Assembly (NCBI GenBank): GCA_028583605.1
Contig: CM053326.1
Coordinates: 8,626,587-8,690,586, forward strand
Length of the DNA: 64,000 nucleotides
DNA from: Dastarcus helophoroides
Lineage: Eukaryota; Arthropoda; Insecta; Coleoptera; Bothrideridae
Reading direction: 5' to 3'
Of the stretch, positions 10,463 to 22,696 are shown piece after piece. Under the pieces are notes generated by a model. It saw only the letters and a list, made by a program, of their open reading frames with translations. It made no database searches and was not told the origin of the DNA. Every line of letters starts with the position of its first letter. Positions within the stretch are counted from its first letter, which is position 1. Both the position numbers and the translations under genes were made by a program.

Positions 10463-13117
10463 GAGGAAAGTCACCAAATATGGAATACCATTTTGTTTTA
10501 GGAATATAAAAAAAAACTTCATAGAAATGAAAACAGTTTAATGTTATTACTAATCAGTCATACATTTATATGTAGTAATTAACATCCTTTAATCAAATAT
10601 ATTAGTTATTAAATTACAATCTAACACAAAAACCAAAATTACAAATAAGTAACCAAATATGGAATAGGTACCCATATATGGAATATAAGCATAAATCATC
10701 ATATCAATAACAAAAATAGACATAAATATCTATGAGATCAAATAATTAAAAATAACATATTGTGATAAATGAAAGAAGTTACTTAATTCACTTGCAAAAG
10801 TCACAGATCCAAGTATCAAACTCTGGACCAGCACAATCATAATGTGCCCAGAGCCCACACATTAAGCATTTAATCCAGCTTTCTCCACTTTTATCCATGG
10901 AAAAAAGTCTTGAACAGAACATACATTCTGCATCAGCAGAGTCAGGAGATACTTGGTCCATCAACTCATCATGTTCACTGCCTTCATCAAACTGGATATC
11001 GTCCTGTTCCTCAGAGTCTTCTTCTTCCCAATCATCCTTATTTTTCTTCGTTTGTTTCTTTCTCTTCGCAGTTTTCTTCTTATTCTTTGTCTTGACTAAT
11101 TTACTTTCTTTTTCTTGTCTCTTCATATTTTTATTTACTAAATCATTTTTGTAGGGTGAAGATGTTATGACTGCTGCTACAGCAGCTTTTCTTCCTCTGT
11201 TAGATACTTTTCTTCGTTTCTCTGGTGCTGGACTTATGGCATGCGGAGACACCAGACCCAAACTGCTGCGATTAATCCCGGAAGTCGAGGGCGCAGGTTC
11301 AGGTTGTACATTAGCAGTTGTTTCTGGTACAATTATTTCTATCAGAACTTGACCAGTTTCAGATCTTGATTCCAGTGGAGTGATATTGGTTGTACAACCG
11401 TCTCTTACAGCATTTTGTTGCGCAGCAATAAAGTCCACATCACTGAACACATTTTTATTTAAAGGCCATAATCCAGTGACTTTGAACCCGTTGGCTGCAA
11501 TTTCACCTGTTTGTACTTTCAAATAGGATTTGCCAAACAGCTCCACAATATCATATTGACTTAGAGGTCTGTTGTTGTTTTTAATCCACATGCGTATTTC
11601 CTCACTGTAGTATGTTTTTAATGGCCCCATGAAAGTCTTGTCTAACGGCTGCAATTTGTGAGTCGTCTGTGGAGGTAACGAAACTATGTCCACGTTATTT
11701 TCCCTAGCAATATCTATTATATCGATATTGTGAGTATGACTATAGTGTCCATCTAGTATCATTAAAACCCTTGATTCAGGAGTCGAGTTGGTGTGTTGAA
11801 TAAAGTGCCTGAACCAGTCTGTAAAGATGTTCATTTGAATCCACCCTGATGGATGTGCAACTCCGACTGATCCTGGAGGACAGCCTCTCCTTAGCTGAGC
11901 ACTCATATTTTTTCTGGGAAAAATAATGAACGGTGGCACAAAATGACCAGTAGCATTCATGCAAACAACTATTGTCATAAGAGATCCTCTTTCTGCTGAT
12001 GTCAGTGCAGCTATCTGGCGTTTACCTTTGTGACCGATGATTTGTGGTATCTTACTTTGTACTATTGTGAGGCCTGATTCATCCACGTTGTAAATTCGAT
12101 TTGGTAGATAATTATTTTTAGTGTAAAGCTCTTCAAGGAGGTTGAAAAAAGCATCCACTTTTTCTTTATCAAATCCAAATGCTCTGGCAAAAGATGTACC
12201 AGTTGGTCTTCTTATAGCAAGTTTATCTTTATGACGATTTAAAAATAACTTTAACCACTTTTTTCCAGCCATACCTGATTTACCGAAGGGATTCTGCAAC
12301 TTGTTTCGCTTTGCTAGCATATACGCCATACGGCGAAGATCAGTTCTTGTTAAACCATGAAACTTGCTCTCCATCATTAATATGTATTCTACTAGCTGAC
12401 GTTCAAGTTCGGAGCCCAATATAGTTTTTCGTCCTAATGTAGTAGCTGCTGCCACTTCTGGAGACTGTTCATCTTGTTGGCATAAACGAAATAAAGTTGT
12501 CCTAGGCACTTGAAAATGCTGTGCCGCTTTCAAATATCCCATTTTCTTTCCCCGGACGAATTTTATAGCTTCTGCCATTTTTTCTTCATCCCAGATTTTT
12601 CGTTTCTTGGTTGATTGTGAAGCCGACATTCTAAAAACAAACATAACATATAATTTTTTAAAGAAATAGTAGCAAGTACCTGTCATGTGAAATAAAAAGA
12701 CCTAATTATGGAATATTCCATAATTAGACACTGACGACTGTCCATATTTGGATTTTTATACTAGTTCAAACTCGTCTAAATATTTTTTCAAGTCACAATA
12801 TTTTAATGACTGAAGATCACAAAATGTTGAAATAAACATAATATCGATATACTAAATAGTATAACACTTATGTATACATACCTAATAACTGGTAATACTC
12901 ATTTATTACTTACCTTTAAAATTTTCTGCGTGACAACAAAACAAAACACGCCTGCCACACGTGTAGCGTTGGCGCAACTGACACGATGGTGTGAGTGCGG
13001 TAGTAAATAGACCGAATGAAACAAAAGATGGTCGTGTGTTGCGTTTCATACTTATATTTTTAGAGAAATTAAGGTATTCCATATTAGGATACTATTCCAT
13101 ATTTGGTGACTTTCCTC
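10463..13117 (-). mobile_element. Complete pogo-like (Tc1/mariner superfamily) transposon with TA target duplication
   Basis: The termini are perfect 25-bp inverted repeats beginning GAGGAAAGTCACCAAATATG (10463-10487 and 13093-13117), flanked by TA at 10461-10462 and 13118-13119. The uninterrupted MITE copy at 28580-28870 gives the empty site (GCAAGTAATTATT), confirming insertion at a single TA. The element is 2655 bp long and encodes an intact transposase on the minus strand. ATATGGAATA-like words are repeated near both ends. Confidence 0.95.
10788..12629 (-). CDS. Pogo-like DDE transposase with C-terminal PHD-like finger
   Basis: This is a 613-residue uninterrupted frame from ATG 12629 ([11 protein letters not shown]). 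The frame is open to an upstream ATG at 12686, but that stretch contains CAGGTACTTG and TTTGTTTTTAG, which look like a 5' intron, so I prefer the inner start. In order: a pipsqueak-type helix-turn-helix (about 15-52, [15 protein letters not shown]), a CENP-B-like second DNA-binding domain (about 70-140, ending [12 protein letters not shown]), and a DDE_1 catalytic core with Asp in NVDESG (183), [10 protein letters not shown] (293) and KLQPLDKTF (330). A very basic linker ([19 protein letters not shown]) and an acidic stretch follow. The last 45 residues form a Cys4-His-Cys3 pattern (CMFC, CLMC, HYDC, CDFC). All catalytic residues are present, so it could be active. Confidence 0.93.
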   Translation of the reverse strand: MSASQSTKKRKIWDEEKMAEAIKFVRGKKMGYLKAAQHFQVPRTTLFRLCQQDEQSPEVAAATTLGRKTILGSELERQLVEYILMMESKFHGLTRTDLRRMAYMLAKRNKLQNPFGKSGMAGKKWLKLFLNRHKDKLAIRRPTGTSFARAFGFDKEKVDAFFNLLEELYTKNNYLPNRIYNVDESGLTIVQSKIPQIIGHKGKRQIAALTSAERGSLMTIVVCMNATGHFVPPFIIFPRKNMSAQLRRGCPPGSVGVAHPSGWIQMNIFTDWFRHFIQHTNSTPESRVLMILDGHYSHTHNIDIIDIARENNVDIVSLPPQTTHKLQPLDKTFMGPLKTYYSEEIRMWIKNNNRPLSQYDIVELFGKSYLKVQTGEIAANGFKVTGLWPLNKNVFSDVDFIAAQQNAVRDGCTTNITPLESRSETGQVLIEIIVPETTANVQPEPAPSTSGINRSSLGLVSPHAISPAPEKRRKVSNRGRKAAVAAVITSSPYKNDLVNKNMKRQEKESKLVKTKNKKKTAKRKKQTKKNKDDWEEEDSEEQDDIQFDEGSEHDELMDQVSPDSADAECMFCSRLFSMDKSGESWIKCLMCGLWAHYDCAGPEFDTWICDFCK

Positions 13118-13256
13118 TAATTATTGGGGCAAGCACTTGCGCAAGTTTTACGACCAGCAGAGCACTCTCAGAGACTGTTTACACTACGCAAGTTCGCTGG
13201 AAGTACCCTCAGAGATCGACTTGAGATAGTTTAACTTGCTCGTGTAAATGGTACAT
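13118..13256. mobile_element. MITE, right part (continues from 10258-10462)
   Basis: It resumes after the transposon with ATTATTGGGGCAAGCACTTGCG and ends CTCGTGTAAATGGTACATT, the inverted counterpart of the left end AATGTGCCGTTTACACGG. The same order is found without interruption at 28720-28870. Confidence 0.75.
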
Positions 13257-13652
13257 TATGTGGTAACGATTTCATTTAATAATTGAGTAGCGAGGAAAGA
13301 GCCACAGTTAACGGCAAAACCAAAGCAAGTCAGGTTGACACGGGCAAAATTTAAATTGTTTAGCTCTGTAAAAGGCTAGCCCTAAGTATTTTTTAGAAAC
13401 GAATCTAAATTTGGCATATTGGTTGATGATTACCCTAACAAGTCAAACAATGAAACACATCAACATAAAGCTGTTTATAAGAATCTCAAATTTTCTAAAG
13501 GTGTGATGATTTTGAATTGTATGGAAGCTATAGCATTAAACAATTTTGAACTTCTGTCATCAATAAGTTTGAATTTATCGTACTTAGGGTGTTAAAATTT
13601 TCATTTTTTAAGATCCTTTTTATACATCTCTCAAACGAAAGCGAATATTATA
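13257..13652. other. Gap without recognised genes
   Basis: Nothing recognised. Confidence 0.5.
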
Positions 13653-14698
13653 CAGGGTGTTTCCGTTTTAATTGACTTAAATGAAACAGGTGATGGAAAA
13701 AGTAATTTTAAGGAAAAATTGTCTATGAACATGTATCCGAAAACTCTTAATAAAAGAGATACAAGGCGTGAAAATTTAAATAAAAAAGGTTTTTATTGAT
13801 TCATTTTCAAGTTTTCAGAGTTATTTAAACTAAATTTTGTGTTTTGGTGTTTAGATGAAGGATCATAAAATAAGAGAAAATTAAGTTTCCATCTCAACCA
13901 GCGGCGAAGTTGCGGGTAATCTGTAATATTGTTTTGAAAAAAAAAGTAGTACGCCACTAAACAAAATGAAATAAAATACAATTTTTGGATAAAGCGTTTA
14001 ATTCTGAGGAAGAGTTTTTTCTTGACTTTTTTTTGGCATTTACTGCCTTATGTTTTACTTATTAACTGTTCGAATACAATGTATGCTGGTCTTTAAATAA
14101 TCAGTGACTAACACAAAGAGGGGTAAGTTTAAGATGCGACGACACTGGATAAAATGAAATTTATTAACAGTTTTGGATAAAGTTCAGTCTTAACGGTCTT
14201 TCATATTTGTCACTATTGTGACAGAATTTAAATTTTTGGGACTTTCCTTATTGAAAGTACGAGTGAGAGTGATGTTTTTTCCAGAACCAACGAAATAACG
14301 CAATCAACGGCAAATACGGAAAAATGTCAAAAAAAAAACTTTCATTCAAAATTAAATACTTTACCCAAAACAAGTATTTTATTCCATTTTTCCAGTGGGG
14401 TACCCCATTTTTCCTACAGTAATATCACAGATTACTCGTAACTCCAGCACTGGTTGAAATAGAAACTTAGTTTTATTTTATCATCCTTCATTCATACACC
14501 ATATGTGCAAAATTTGGTTTAAATATCTTAGAAAACTTGAAAGTGAAAAATTAAAAACTTTTTTTTTAATTCAAATTTCAACACCTTGCATCTTTTTTAT
14601 TAAAAGTTTCCGGATACATATTCATAGGAAACTTTTTGCTTAAAATTGTTTTTTCTATCACCTGTTTCATTTAAGGCACTTAAAACGGGAACACCTTG
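13653..14698. mobile_element. Foldback MITE with about 400-bp inverted arms, TA target
   Basis: The left end CAGGGTGTTTCCGTTTTAA mirrors the right end, read inverted as CAAGGTGTTCCCGTTTTAA. Homology continues inward through TTAAATGAAACAGGTGAT and GAAGGATNATAAAATAA to about 14060 on the left and 14290 on the right. TA dinucleotides flank it at 13651-13652 and 14699-14700. There is no coding capacity. The CAGGGTGT end is common to several TA-inserting elements in this window. Confidence 0.8.
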
Positions 14699-14700
14699 TA

Positions 14701-15159
14701 TATACCATATAAATATATGGTAGTATTAGGTATCTCCTAGAGCGGTAGTATTTACCTAGTAATACAGTTTACACACATCATCAGTAGCGTAGATCTGACC
14801 TTTTTTTATTAGTACTTCTATCTCACTGATCCTATTTACTAATTCTATAATTTTTGTAACGTTCTCTGCAAAAAAAATTGGGCAATTATGGCGACAAACT
14901 TGAAAACTCAAAACTATGATATAACAGAGTTTTTTTGTCAATTTTCAAATTGTAATGTCAAAAATAAAAATTTTACAATTTTTAAATTAAAATTATTATT
15001 TCTTGTTTTTATATCTTTTATATTTGCATACAATCGAGTCTTTAATCTCGTCTATTTTGGGTTGCTGCATATTGAAAAAACCTATTACACTATCTAAATT
15101 TTATATTTTCCTAGCAAATATCAGGATATTTCAAAAAATATGTCTTCAATGCACTGATT
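14701..15159. other. AT-rich gap
   Basis: Nothing recognised beyond chance frames. Confidence 0.5.
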
Positions 15160-15290
15160 TTTCGGATTAGTTGGGTGGCAGATTAGCGAAGTTTGGGTAA
15201 TTGAAGATCGGATAATCGAAGTTCGGCTAATCAAGCTTCGAATAATAAAGGTTCGAATTAGCGATGTTCTGATTGGCAGGGTGTCGAATT
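15160..15290. repeat. 15-bp minisatellite (AATCGAAGTTCGGAT-like)
   Basis: Consecutive 15-base units can be laid end to end: TAGCGAAGTTTGGGT, AATTGAAGATCGGAT, AATCGAAGTTCGGCT, AATCAAGCTTCGAAT, AATAAAGGTTCGAAT, TAGCGATGTTCTGAT, with fading units at both sides. Similar GGTTAATCGAAG-like tandem words occur in the ends of Tigger/pogo transposons, so this may be a decayed transposon end. That link is inference. Confidence 0.8.
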
Positions 15291-17464
15291 ACAGAAATTA
15301 TGCGGTTATTCGAAAAAAACTACAACTTTGTTAAAATCTTCCATATTTGCGATAAGATAATCTGACAAGTAGTTCAAAGTGACGTTTTTTGGTAACGCGA
15401 AACCATTTGTTTGCCCCCTATCTGTAGTCGCTTAACGTGCCTAAAAAAGTTTTTACTTTAAAAATCTTTCTTGTAATTTTTTCATAAGATGCACCTTTTT
15501 CAAATTAATAGCATGTAAAAATATTAATGCTTTAAAAGAATTCATTATACTAAAAAGCATTTTTCAGAATAACGAAGTTTGTTAATAGTAATAAAGGTAA
15601 CAATAACAATAATACAACAACATTTTTCACACAACTAAGTGAATGAGACACAATTACACGAACTTATAATGTACAGGTACCTAGTAATTTGTTGTCGTTA
15701 TATTTGCTCATTTGGTTTTTATAGATCATTTATTTAATAGTTTATTTTTATGTCCCTTTGAAGAACTTAGCGAAACTGTCAATCAATCCTTCTTATTATT
15801 AATGTTCGTTTTATGCTATGGTTGTTACAGATTTTTAATCTGGTAGATAATTAAGCCTACTAGGCATGAGTATCTTATAGCGGTGAGGAAATGATAGCTA
15901 TCATAAATAAAAAAAATCGAATAGGGGGAAATTTCGTTGCCCAAATTTTGTTGACAGCCACCACCATCCCTAGAAAACACTGCCAAATAATCACTAGGAA
16001 AATTTAAGATATTTTTATTAGTTTTTTTAAGCTCCTGCTCCAAAATTGTTCAATATCATTAATATCTTCATATGCTAACAACTCGAAGCAATGCATCTTA
16101 CAAAAATTTAAAAAATAAATGTGTGAAAATTATTATAAAATCCAAAATCGTAGAATTAGTGTCTAAGCGTAAAAGTTTCGATAGGACAAAGAGTCGCTAT
16201 GACATAGATCCACACCTCTGGTGATTTATGTAATTTTTTACTAGGAAAATATTAGCGCACCACGAGATATTTTACGCCACCAGACATTTTTTTAATATTA
16301 CTGTTCGTTTGAGACATGTACAAAAATATTTTTTAAAATATGAAGAACTTTAACACCCAGTATCTTAAAAACAATACTTTTAAGAGCCATTGTTTATATA
16401 ACAAGATCACCTTGTTCAAGTTTACTCATTTACAGCAACAAACAAGCAGTATATATTCTCAGGTAATCAGTATATTCAATTAAGTAGCATTCAGTTCTAA
16501 CTGATCGATCACGTACGTGTTCTAAACCAATTAATATTTCAACTCACTAATTGGAATCGGAGCGTTACTTCAAATGAAATATATGGTGATGTACTGGTTT
16601 TTTTCATATAATTTGCCACCCCTCTACTGAGTGTCTTTAAAAAATACAAATAACTTCCTAGCAAAAAAGTTGCAGAGTTTTTAATTTGTCAACCAAACAA
16701 AAAAAGCAACATGACTGATTTCTATCAAGGTTGGTTTTTTTTAAGGAAAACCCTGTATATTATTACTTCTTTGAAATCCTCGTACTTTTTAGATTCCAAA
16801 TATATACAAGGTGTTTCAGTCATAATGGTAATAATTTTAACTACATGTTCGGAAGGGTTAGGAAAGGCAGAAAATCGAAATAAAAATTTTTCATTCGATC
16901 TTTTAAAATCAACCTATTGACCACCCAAAGCTGGGTGCTACTGACCACATTGAATGCTTTACGAGTATGGACTCTTACCTCTTTATCATTCACTCACCAG
17001 CTGCAGTGATAAGAGAGACCGCATTACTAATTAATCGAAACTTAACTCTTAAAACTGTTACATTTGTGTACAGCACATGTTGTAGAAAAATATTCGGAAT
17101 TTTTAGAAGATCCTAAAAGGTTAACATTATAGCCCAGGGTGTTTTATTTAAAAAATGTACCCTCTTGAGTATAACAAACCTATGAAAAGACTCTACGACA
17201 AATGGTATCTCGCAAAAATTTTATTTCATATGAGTTGGAAATTATTAAAAAAAATGTAGATTATTAAATGATCTACCTATTTATTTTTTCTTTTATGTTA
17301 ATCAACAACCGATCGGTATTTCATAATTCTATTTTCTTGAAACTTGATTGCTGTTTTTTAAACCCCTTGTCTATCAAGGGTATTCCTTTGCCATTGGTAG
17401 CATAGTACTATTGAAACTACAATTTAATTAATCTATTTTTATATTTATGACTTATTGCGATATA
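15291..17464. other. Gap without recognised genes
   Basis: The stretch is AT-rich. Words such as ACCCTGTATAT (16748) and TACAAGGTGTTTCAG (16805) resemble the CAGGGTGT-type ends of nearby MITEs, but no pair of ends could be matched. No gene is supported. Confidence 0.4.
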
Positions 17465-17466
17465 TA

Positions 17467-20419
17467 GGGGAGGCCGGGGCTACAATTAACAGAGGTAAGT
17501 ATTAACAAGCGAGTTTTCATGAAACTATACACACTACAACTGTACTAGTGCTTTGATATACCGAGTAGATCACGCCTCATGGCATGAGACTAGTCAATTG
17601 CGCACAACGCGCCGTAAGAGAAGTTCTGTACCTAACCACATTTTTGGGCAGGTAACGAATATTTTTACCTTTACAATTTTTTGATTCACTTTTGAAATAT
17701 TCCGTGCAATGATTATGTTTTATATTTCGAAGACGCACATTTTATGCTTAATAATGCTGTATTGGTTAATAACCGTAACTTTTGACCAATAAATTTTTAT
17801 TTTAATTAATAGTAAAAAGGTGCTGTAATTAAAAAATCGGCGGGGTTGGTCTTACGTGTTAATACCTACCTCGGATTTGCGACCTGGTTTTAATGGGGTA
17901 CATGACTTTTTGTGTATTTTAGCTTGTCTTTTTTTATAACAGCATGAAAACATACAAACGAAAAACTACGCGAGGCTCAGCATCCTTAGAAGTCTACGAG
18001 TTGGCTGCGTTAGAAGTAATAGAGAAAAACAAATATTATAGGGATGTAGCAAAAGAATTTCAGCTTTGCTACGTTTCACTTTATAATTTTGTGAAAAAAA
18101 AGAAAACTGGTGCACCACTGGAAATGGGCTGCAACAAAACCCGGTTAGTGTTCAATCCTGAACAGGAAGCATTAATAGCAGAGTACTTGTTAAAGTGTGC
18201 TAATATTTATTATGGATTACTGCCCACTGAAGTAAAAAAATTAGCATATCAGTGTGCTATTTTTACAGTATTAAAAAAAATCCAGAATCCTGGAAAGTTA
18301 ATGAGATGGCGGGTAATGATTGGCTCACGAATTTTATGAAAAGAAATGAGATTAGCGATACGATGCCCGGAAGCTACTTCCTTAAACAAAACCAACGTTT
18401 AAACGTTTTTTGAGAAATATAGATCCGTGCTAGCAAGATACAGCTTTAACCCATCCCACATTTGGAACGTTGACGAAACAGGGTTAACCACCGTCCAAAA
18501 GCCAAAGAAAATTGTTGCAGGAAAAGGCATAAAGCAGGTCGGTGCTGTGAGATCCGCCGAAAGAGGCGTACTGGTTACACTTGCAGTTGCGACAAATGCT
18601 ATCGGAAACTCCATACCTTGTATGTTTGTCTTGACGCGTATACGCTATAGTGAGATATTCGTAAAAAATGGACCTTTAGGATGCATAGGCGCGGGAAACC
18701 AATCGGGGTGGATGACTCAGAAAGAGTTTTTTACATTCTTGATCATTTTATTCGTCACAGAAGATCCTGTCCCGTCAAAAGAAGATCCTGTCTTACTCCT
18801 ACTAGATAACCACAGTTCACATGTAAACAGGGAAGTTATCAACAATGCAAAAAACAACACTATTGTTTTGTTGTCATTTTCATCAAACTGTTCCCATCGT
18901 TTACAGCCTTTCGATGTCGGGGTCTATGGACCACTTAAAAATTATATGAATAGAGCACAAACTATTTGGATGACTAGTGACCCAGGAAAAACAATATCGA
19001 TTTACGATCTCCCTGGAATTGTTAAGGATGCGCTACCATTGGCATTAAACCCCATGAATGTGACCAATGCATTTAAATTAAAAAATTTGGCCGTGTAATG
19101 AATATGTCCTTCAAGATTCTGACTCTGCACCTTCTTTTGCTACGGACCGTCCTGATCCCAGCGATCAAAACCAATCATCGGCTGAAAAAGAAGTTAATGT
19201 ACATGATCTGCCTTTAAATTTAGAAAATCCGGAAGTTTTAAACGATGTGCCCGATTTAGATATAAGCTAAACTGAAATGATAATGCACATGTCTAATGAA
19301 CCGATACTTGGACCATCAGGCATGTAGAAAGATGCGAATGACCTCTGCTGCCAAAAGCCGCACCACAAGCTCAGTCTAATCGTAAGCGTACCAAAAAATC
19401 TGCCATTCTCACCGATACTCCAATGAAGAAAGCTTTAGAACAAGAACATCATATGAGAGAACTGAAAAAGAGAAAGACGGCAGCAACAGACAAAAACAAA
19501 GGGAAGGATACTAAAAAAGATAAAGGGAAAAGCAAAGGTAATGGTAAAGGTAAATCAAGAGGAAATGAAAAAATAGAAAAGGTGAAGAAGCAGTTATTCA
19601 ATGAAAGCAGAAACTCTGAAGGAGATGAATATTTTTGTATTATTTGTGGTGTCTCTTATAATGACGATACCTCAGGTGGTGACTGGATTTAATGTATCTC
19701 TTGCAAGCAGTGGGCCCAAACCATATCATTCATCTGCCTGAATTGTGAATCCGATGGTAACTATGGCTAGATTTGCCATGTGATAGTTCCTAATTGTTGA
19801 TATTTTTTAATAATTGTTGATATAAAACTACATGTTATCCTTGCTGTGTTAAATTAAAAAAAGTTAGCTGTTGAAGTAAAAATGTGGCATTGTTTATCTC
19901 ACCTTGCCATATTCTATAAGTTGATAAATTGTTTGAATTAGAGCCCAAAAAGGATTACTGATAGGTGCAAGAATAATAAATGTTAAGAGAAAAAATTAAC
20001 TTCCTATGATAATTAAACAAATTGTTAGTTTTTGTTCACTTTCAGATATTTGTTTATTTTGTTAATTATTCGAAAACGTGTTACTTATAACCTTGTATTA
20101 ATTTTTCTTTTATCAGTAAAAACATTAGATACATGCTTATATTTGTTTTCTTTTATGTCGATTAACATAACACAATGTTAATTGTTGTTCCTTCTGTTAA
20201 TACTCAGAGCTCAAACGTGAGGTAAGAATTAACAACTGACTTTTTCCAGAAAAATTCATCTATTTAAGACAACATTTTTTTCATTTTTGATTTATGTTAA
20301 TAACGTGATAGTCAAGTAGTAAAGGCATCATATATCATAAAAATCAAGTCTAAATGTTAAAGCATTTCGAAGCTACAGCAAAAAATCTAATTTTTGTTAA
20401 TTGTGGCCCCGGTCTCCCC
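17467..20419 (+). mobile_element. Second pogo-like transposon, complete ends, TA target
   Basis: The ends are inverted repeats beginning GGGGAGGCCGGGGCTACAAT (left) and, read inverted from the right, GGGGAGACCGGGGCCACAAT, continuing into TAAC. TA flanks both sides (17465-17466 and 20420-20421). A subterminal word GAGGTAAGTATTAACA occurs near 17492 and, with variation or inverted, near 17857, 20196 and 20218. The interior carries a broken transposase of the same architecture as the element at 10463-13117, but the termini are unrelated. Confidence 0.9.
17944..19770 (+). pseudogene. Broken pogo-like transposase with degenerate PHD-like end
   Basis: The gene is spread over at least three frames. 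17944-18339 holds the pipsqueak helix-turn-helix (VAKEFQLCYVSLYNFVKKKK) and the start of the second DNA-binding domain. A frameshift near 18300-18427 follows. 18427-19098 holds the DDE core with NVDETGLTTVQ, LLLLDNHSSH and RLQPFDVGVYGPLK, so all three Asp remain. Another shift near 19090 gives an acidic linker, then 19423 onward a Lys-Gly-rich linker and CIICG...WI, a stop, then CISCKQWAQ and CLNC. The histidine of the finger is lost (Gln). Ancestral length would be about 600 residues. Confidence 0.88.
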
Positions 20420-20421
20420 TA

Positions 20422-21616
20422 CTAAGATTTTAATTAAAGTTTGCAAAAGAGATATTTTTCAAGGACACCAGTTACAGGTAAAAACAAAGTAACGAAACAA
20501 TTTGGCACTAATTCAAAAATTAAATGCTACACCAGCATCGTGTAAAATTAGAGAATTTATGTCAACTTCTGATATCACTGGAACAACCACAAAGTAGACA
20601 AACATACCTCGATATAAAAATCACAAACGGTTGTCATAAAAGTCATAGCGAAAATGTCTGTTGAAAATTTTCGGGGGCGCAAGGTTCGCTATAGGGTGAA
20701 GTCTCGTTTTCGAATTTCAAATAAATTATCTTTTTTTAAGCTCACATAATTAGTATTATAATATAAAATCCATGGAAATGCTTTTTTAAAATTTGGGCCT
20801 GTTGGTTTTCGGGTTTGTACCAAAATAACTTGGAAATGTCTACACCGACTATAGTGGAACGTTTCACTAAAAAGTAGCCATCCTCTGGAGCATAATTTGA
20901 TTGTAGTTCTTCGGTAGATTTAAACTCTGTTAAAGCTTGTATTAGTTAAAAGATATAAAAATCGGTTTATTGTAAATATGCCGCTTTATTTTTAGGATAC
21001 ATGATGTTGAAAATAAAGAAAAAACTTTTTCTTAAATACTCTAACACCGCTTGAAATATTTTTTTAGATTTTCTGGATGCTTAAATATGCATTTTTTGCA
21101 AGAAAAATACTTTTTCTATGTCTATCAGTGACGTCCACTTTAATATGTTCCTGAGTATTCTTAACGAAAAAAAAAAATGGTACTCCAGGTACTAATTTTA
21201 AAAACGGCCTTTATTTCTTGGTAAAAATGACCCACCTGACTTTTTTTTGTTTGATGAACGGTTTTCGAGTAACATGTTCTTGAACATTTTTAACGAAGAA
21301 AAAAAAAAGAAAATAAATCAAGCCACCGGTATTTTTAGAATAGATATAGTTTTAATTAGGACGTTTTACTCCTTAGTTAAAATTTCCTCTTAACTTCTTT
21401 AGTTTGACAAATGTTTTTTGATTAAAAAAATAAAACCATTTTTTTGTATTTCGATGAGTGCTTGATATACTTTTCTACAAATTTAAATTTTTATTTTAAG
21501 TCAATTTTGTTCGTCGCTGTTTTTTTATAAAAAATTATGTTAGGTAAGCTGAATTTATGCCCTTTTTGCAAATAATTATTTTTAATAATTGATAAATCCA
21601 TGGTACAAAATAAGTA
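20422..21616. other. Gap with loosely repeated blocks, no gene
   Basis: Two similar blocks around AATATGTTCCTGAGTATTCT (21149) and AACATGTTCTTGAACATTTT (21270) suggest an old local duplication about 120 bp apart. Nothing coding was recognised. Confidence 0.4.
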
Positions 21617-21797
21617 AATACAGTGTGTTCCACCGGGAATCGCCAAACAAGAAAAACAAAGTACTTATCTAAAATGTATGAAAATTTGATAATTTTGCAA
21701 AGTCTGCGAGGCAAATCCAACTAGAATATTTACAAAGTTGTAAGACTTCCAGTTATAACGGAAGTTGACACCAATTCCGTTATTTTATATAAGACAC
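21617..21797. mobile_element. Small MITE related to 22008-22439
   Basis: It starts TACAGTGTGTTCCACCGGGA and ends AGACACCCTATA. The first 110 bases align with the left arm of the MITE at 22008 (CAGTGTGTCCCACCGGAAAT, then GAAAATTT, TTGCAAAGTC and GGCAAAT). No coding capacity. Confidence 0.55.
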
Positions 21798-22007
21798 CCT
21801 ATATATTTCTGAATTTACTATATCATACTGAGTGTTTACAAAAGGCTGTATTGGACTCGTGTCGCTGAAGTTATGATCCTCTGTCAGGAAAGCGATCTAT
21901 CAGAACCACCATAAACCCTACATTATTTTAGTATGTTTTTTTAATGGTATCCAAATATGCAGAGATATATAGGATGTTCTATTTTTAAAAAAGTAAGACC
22001 CTATATA

Positions 22008-22439
22008 CAGTGTGTCCCACCGGAAATCGCTGCGATCGATATCTGACAAAGTAATCTCTGAAATATTTGAAAATTTAACTTAGCAAAGTCAATAAGGCAA
22101 ATACAACTTGGATTTTAAATGAGAACTCCTATATATTTTGGGATTTTTGGATTCTATTTGATATTTTAAGGCCTCATTAAATAACATTGTTGATTTTTTT
22201 AAAGAAATTTGACAGATGCAAGGTCCGACGAAATTATTTGAATCTTTTTCCAAAAAGCCGATAATAATTTCATATTTGATATGTGAGTAGAACACATATA
22301 AAACTATCTTGTACAACTTTCATAAATTCAAAAGCATTATATCGAGGACTGAATTCACGACTGAACATTTTAATAAATTCAAATCTTTTTGATAATTTCT
22401 TTGTCAGATATCGATCGCGCTTCTCGGTTGGACACACTG
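22008..22439. mobile_element. MITE with CAGTGTGTCC inverted ends and TA target duplication
   Basis: The left arm CAGTGTGTCCCACCGGAAAT...GCGATCGATATCTGACAAAG mirrors the right arm, which ends GGACACACTG. The shared inner block is ATCGATATCTGACAAAG. TA flanks it at 22006-22007 and 22440-22441. At 432 bp with no transposase it is non-autonomous, Tc1/mariner-type by target. Confidence 0.85.
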
Positions 22440-22696
22440 TAGAGGCAATAGCTTTTAAAGCTAAATACTTTTTTTATAGAAAAGAAGGAATTATTAGCAA
22501 AAATTAAAACATGTTTATAAAATTAGTAATTATTTTGCATTTTTGCATTTCTATGCCCAGTTAATATCTATCAAAATTTAAAAAATATGTCAAGCAGTAT
22601 AAAGGTATTTAGAAAAAACTATTTTTTTTCTTAATTTTTATCACCCTGTATCTAATTGACATTTCCAACCCTTACTTCGTAAAATTCTTTAATATT

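Noticed and set aside
10897..11352. Plus-strand frames opposite the pogo transposase
   Set aside because: They are the antisense of the basic linker and PHD-like region of the real gene.
12991..13224. 77-codon plus-strand frame at the right end of the pogo-like element
   Set aside because: It crosses the transposon boundary into the MITE and has no domain.
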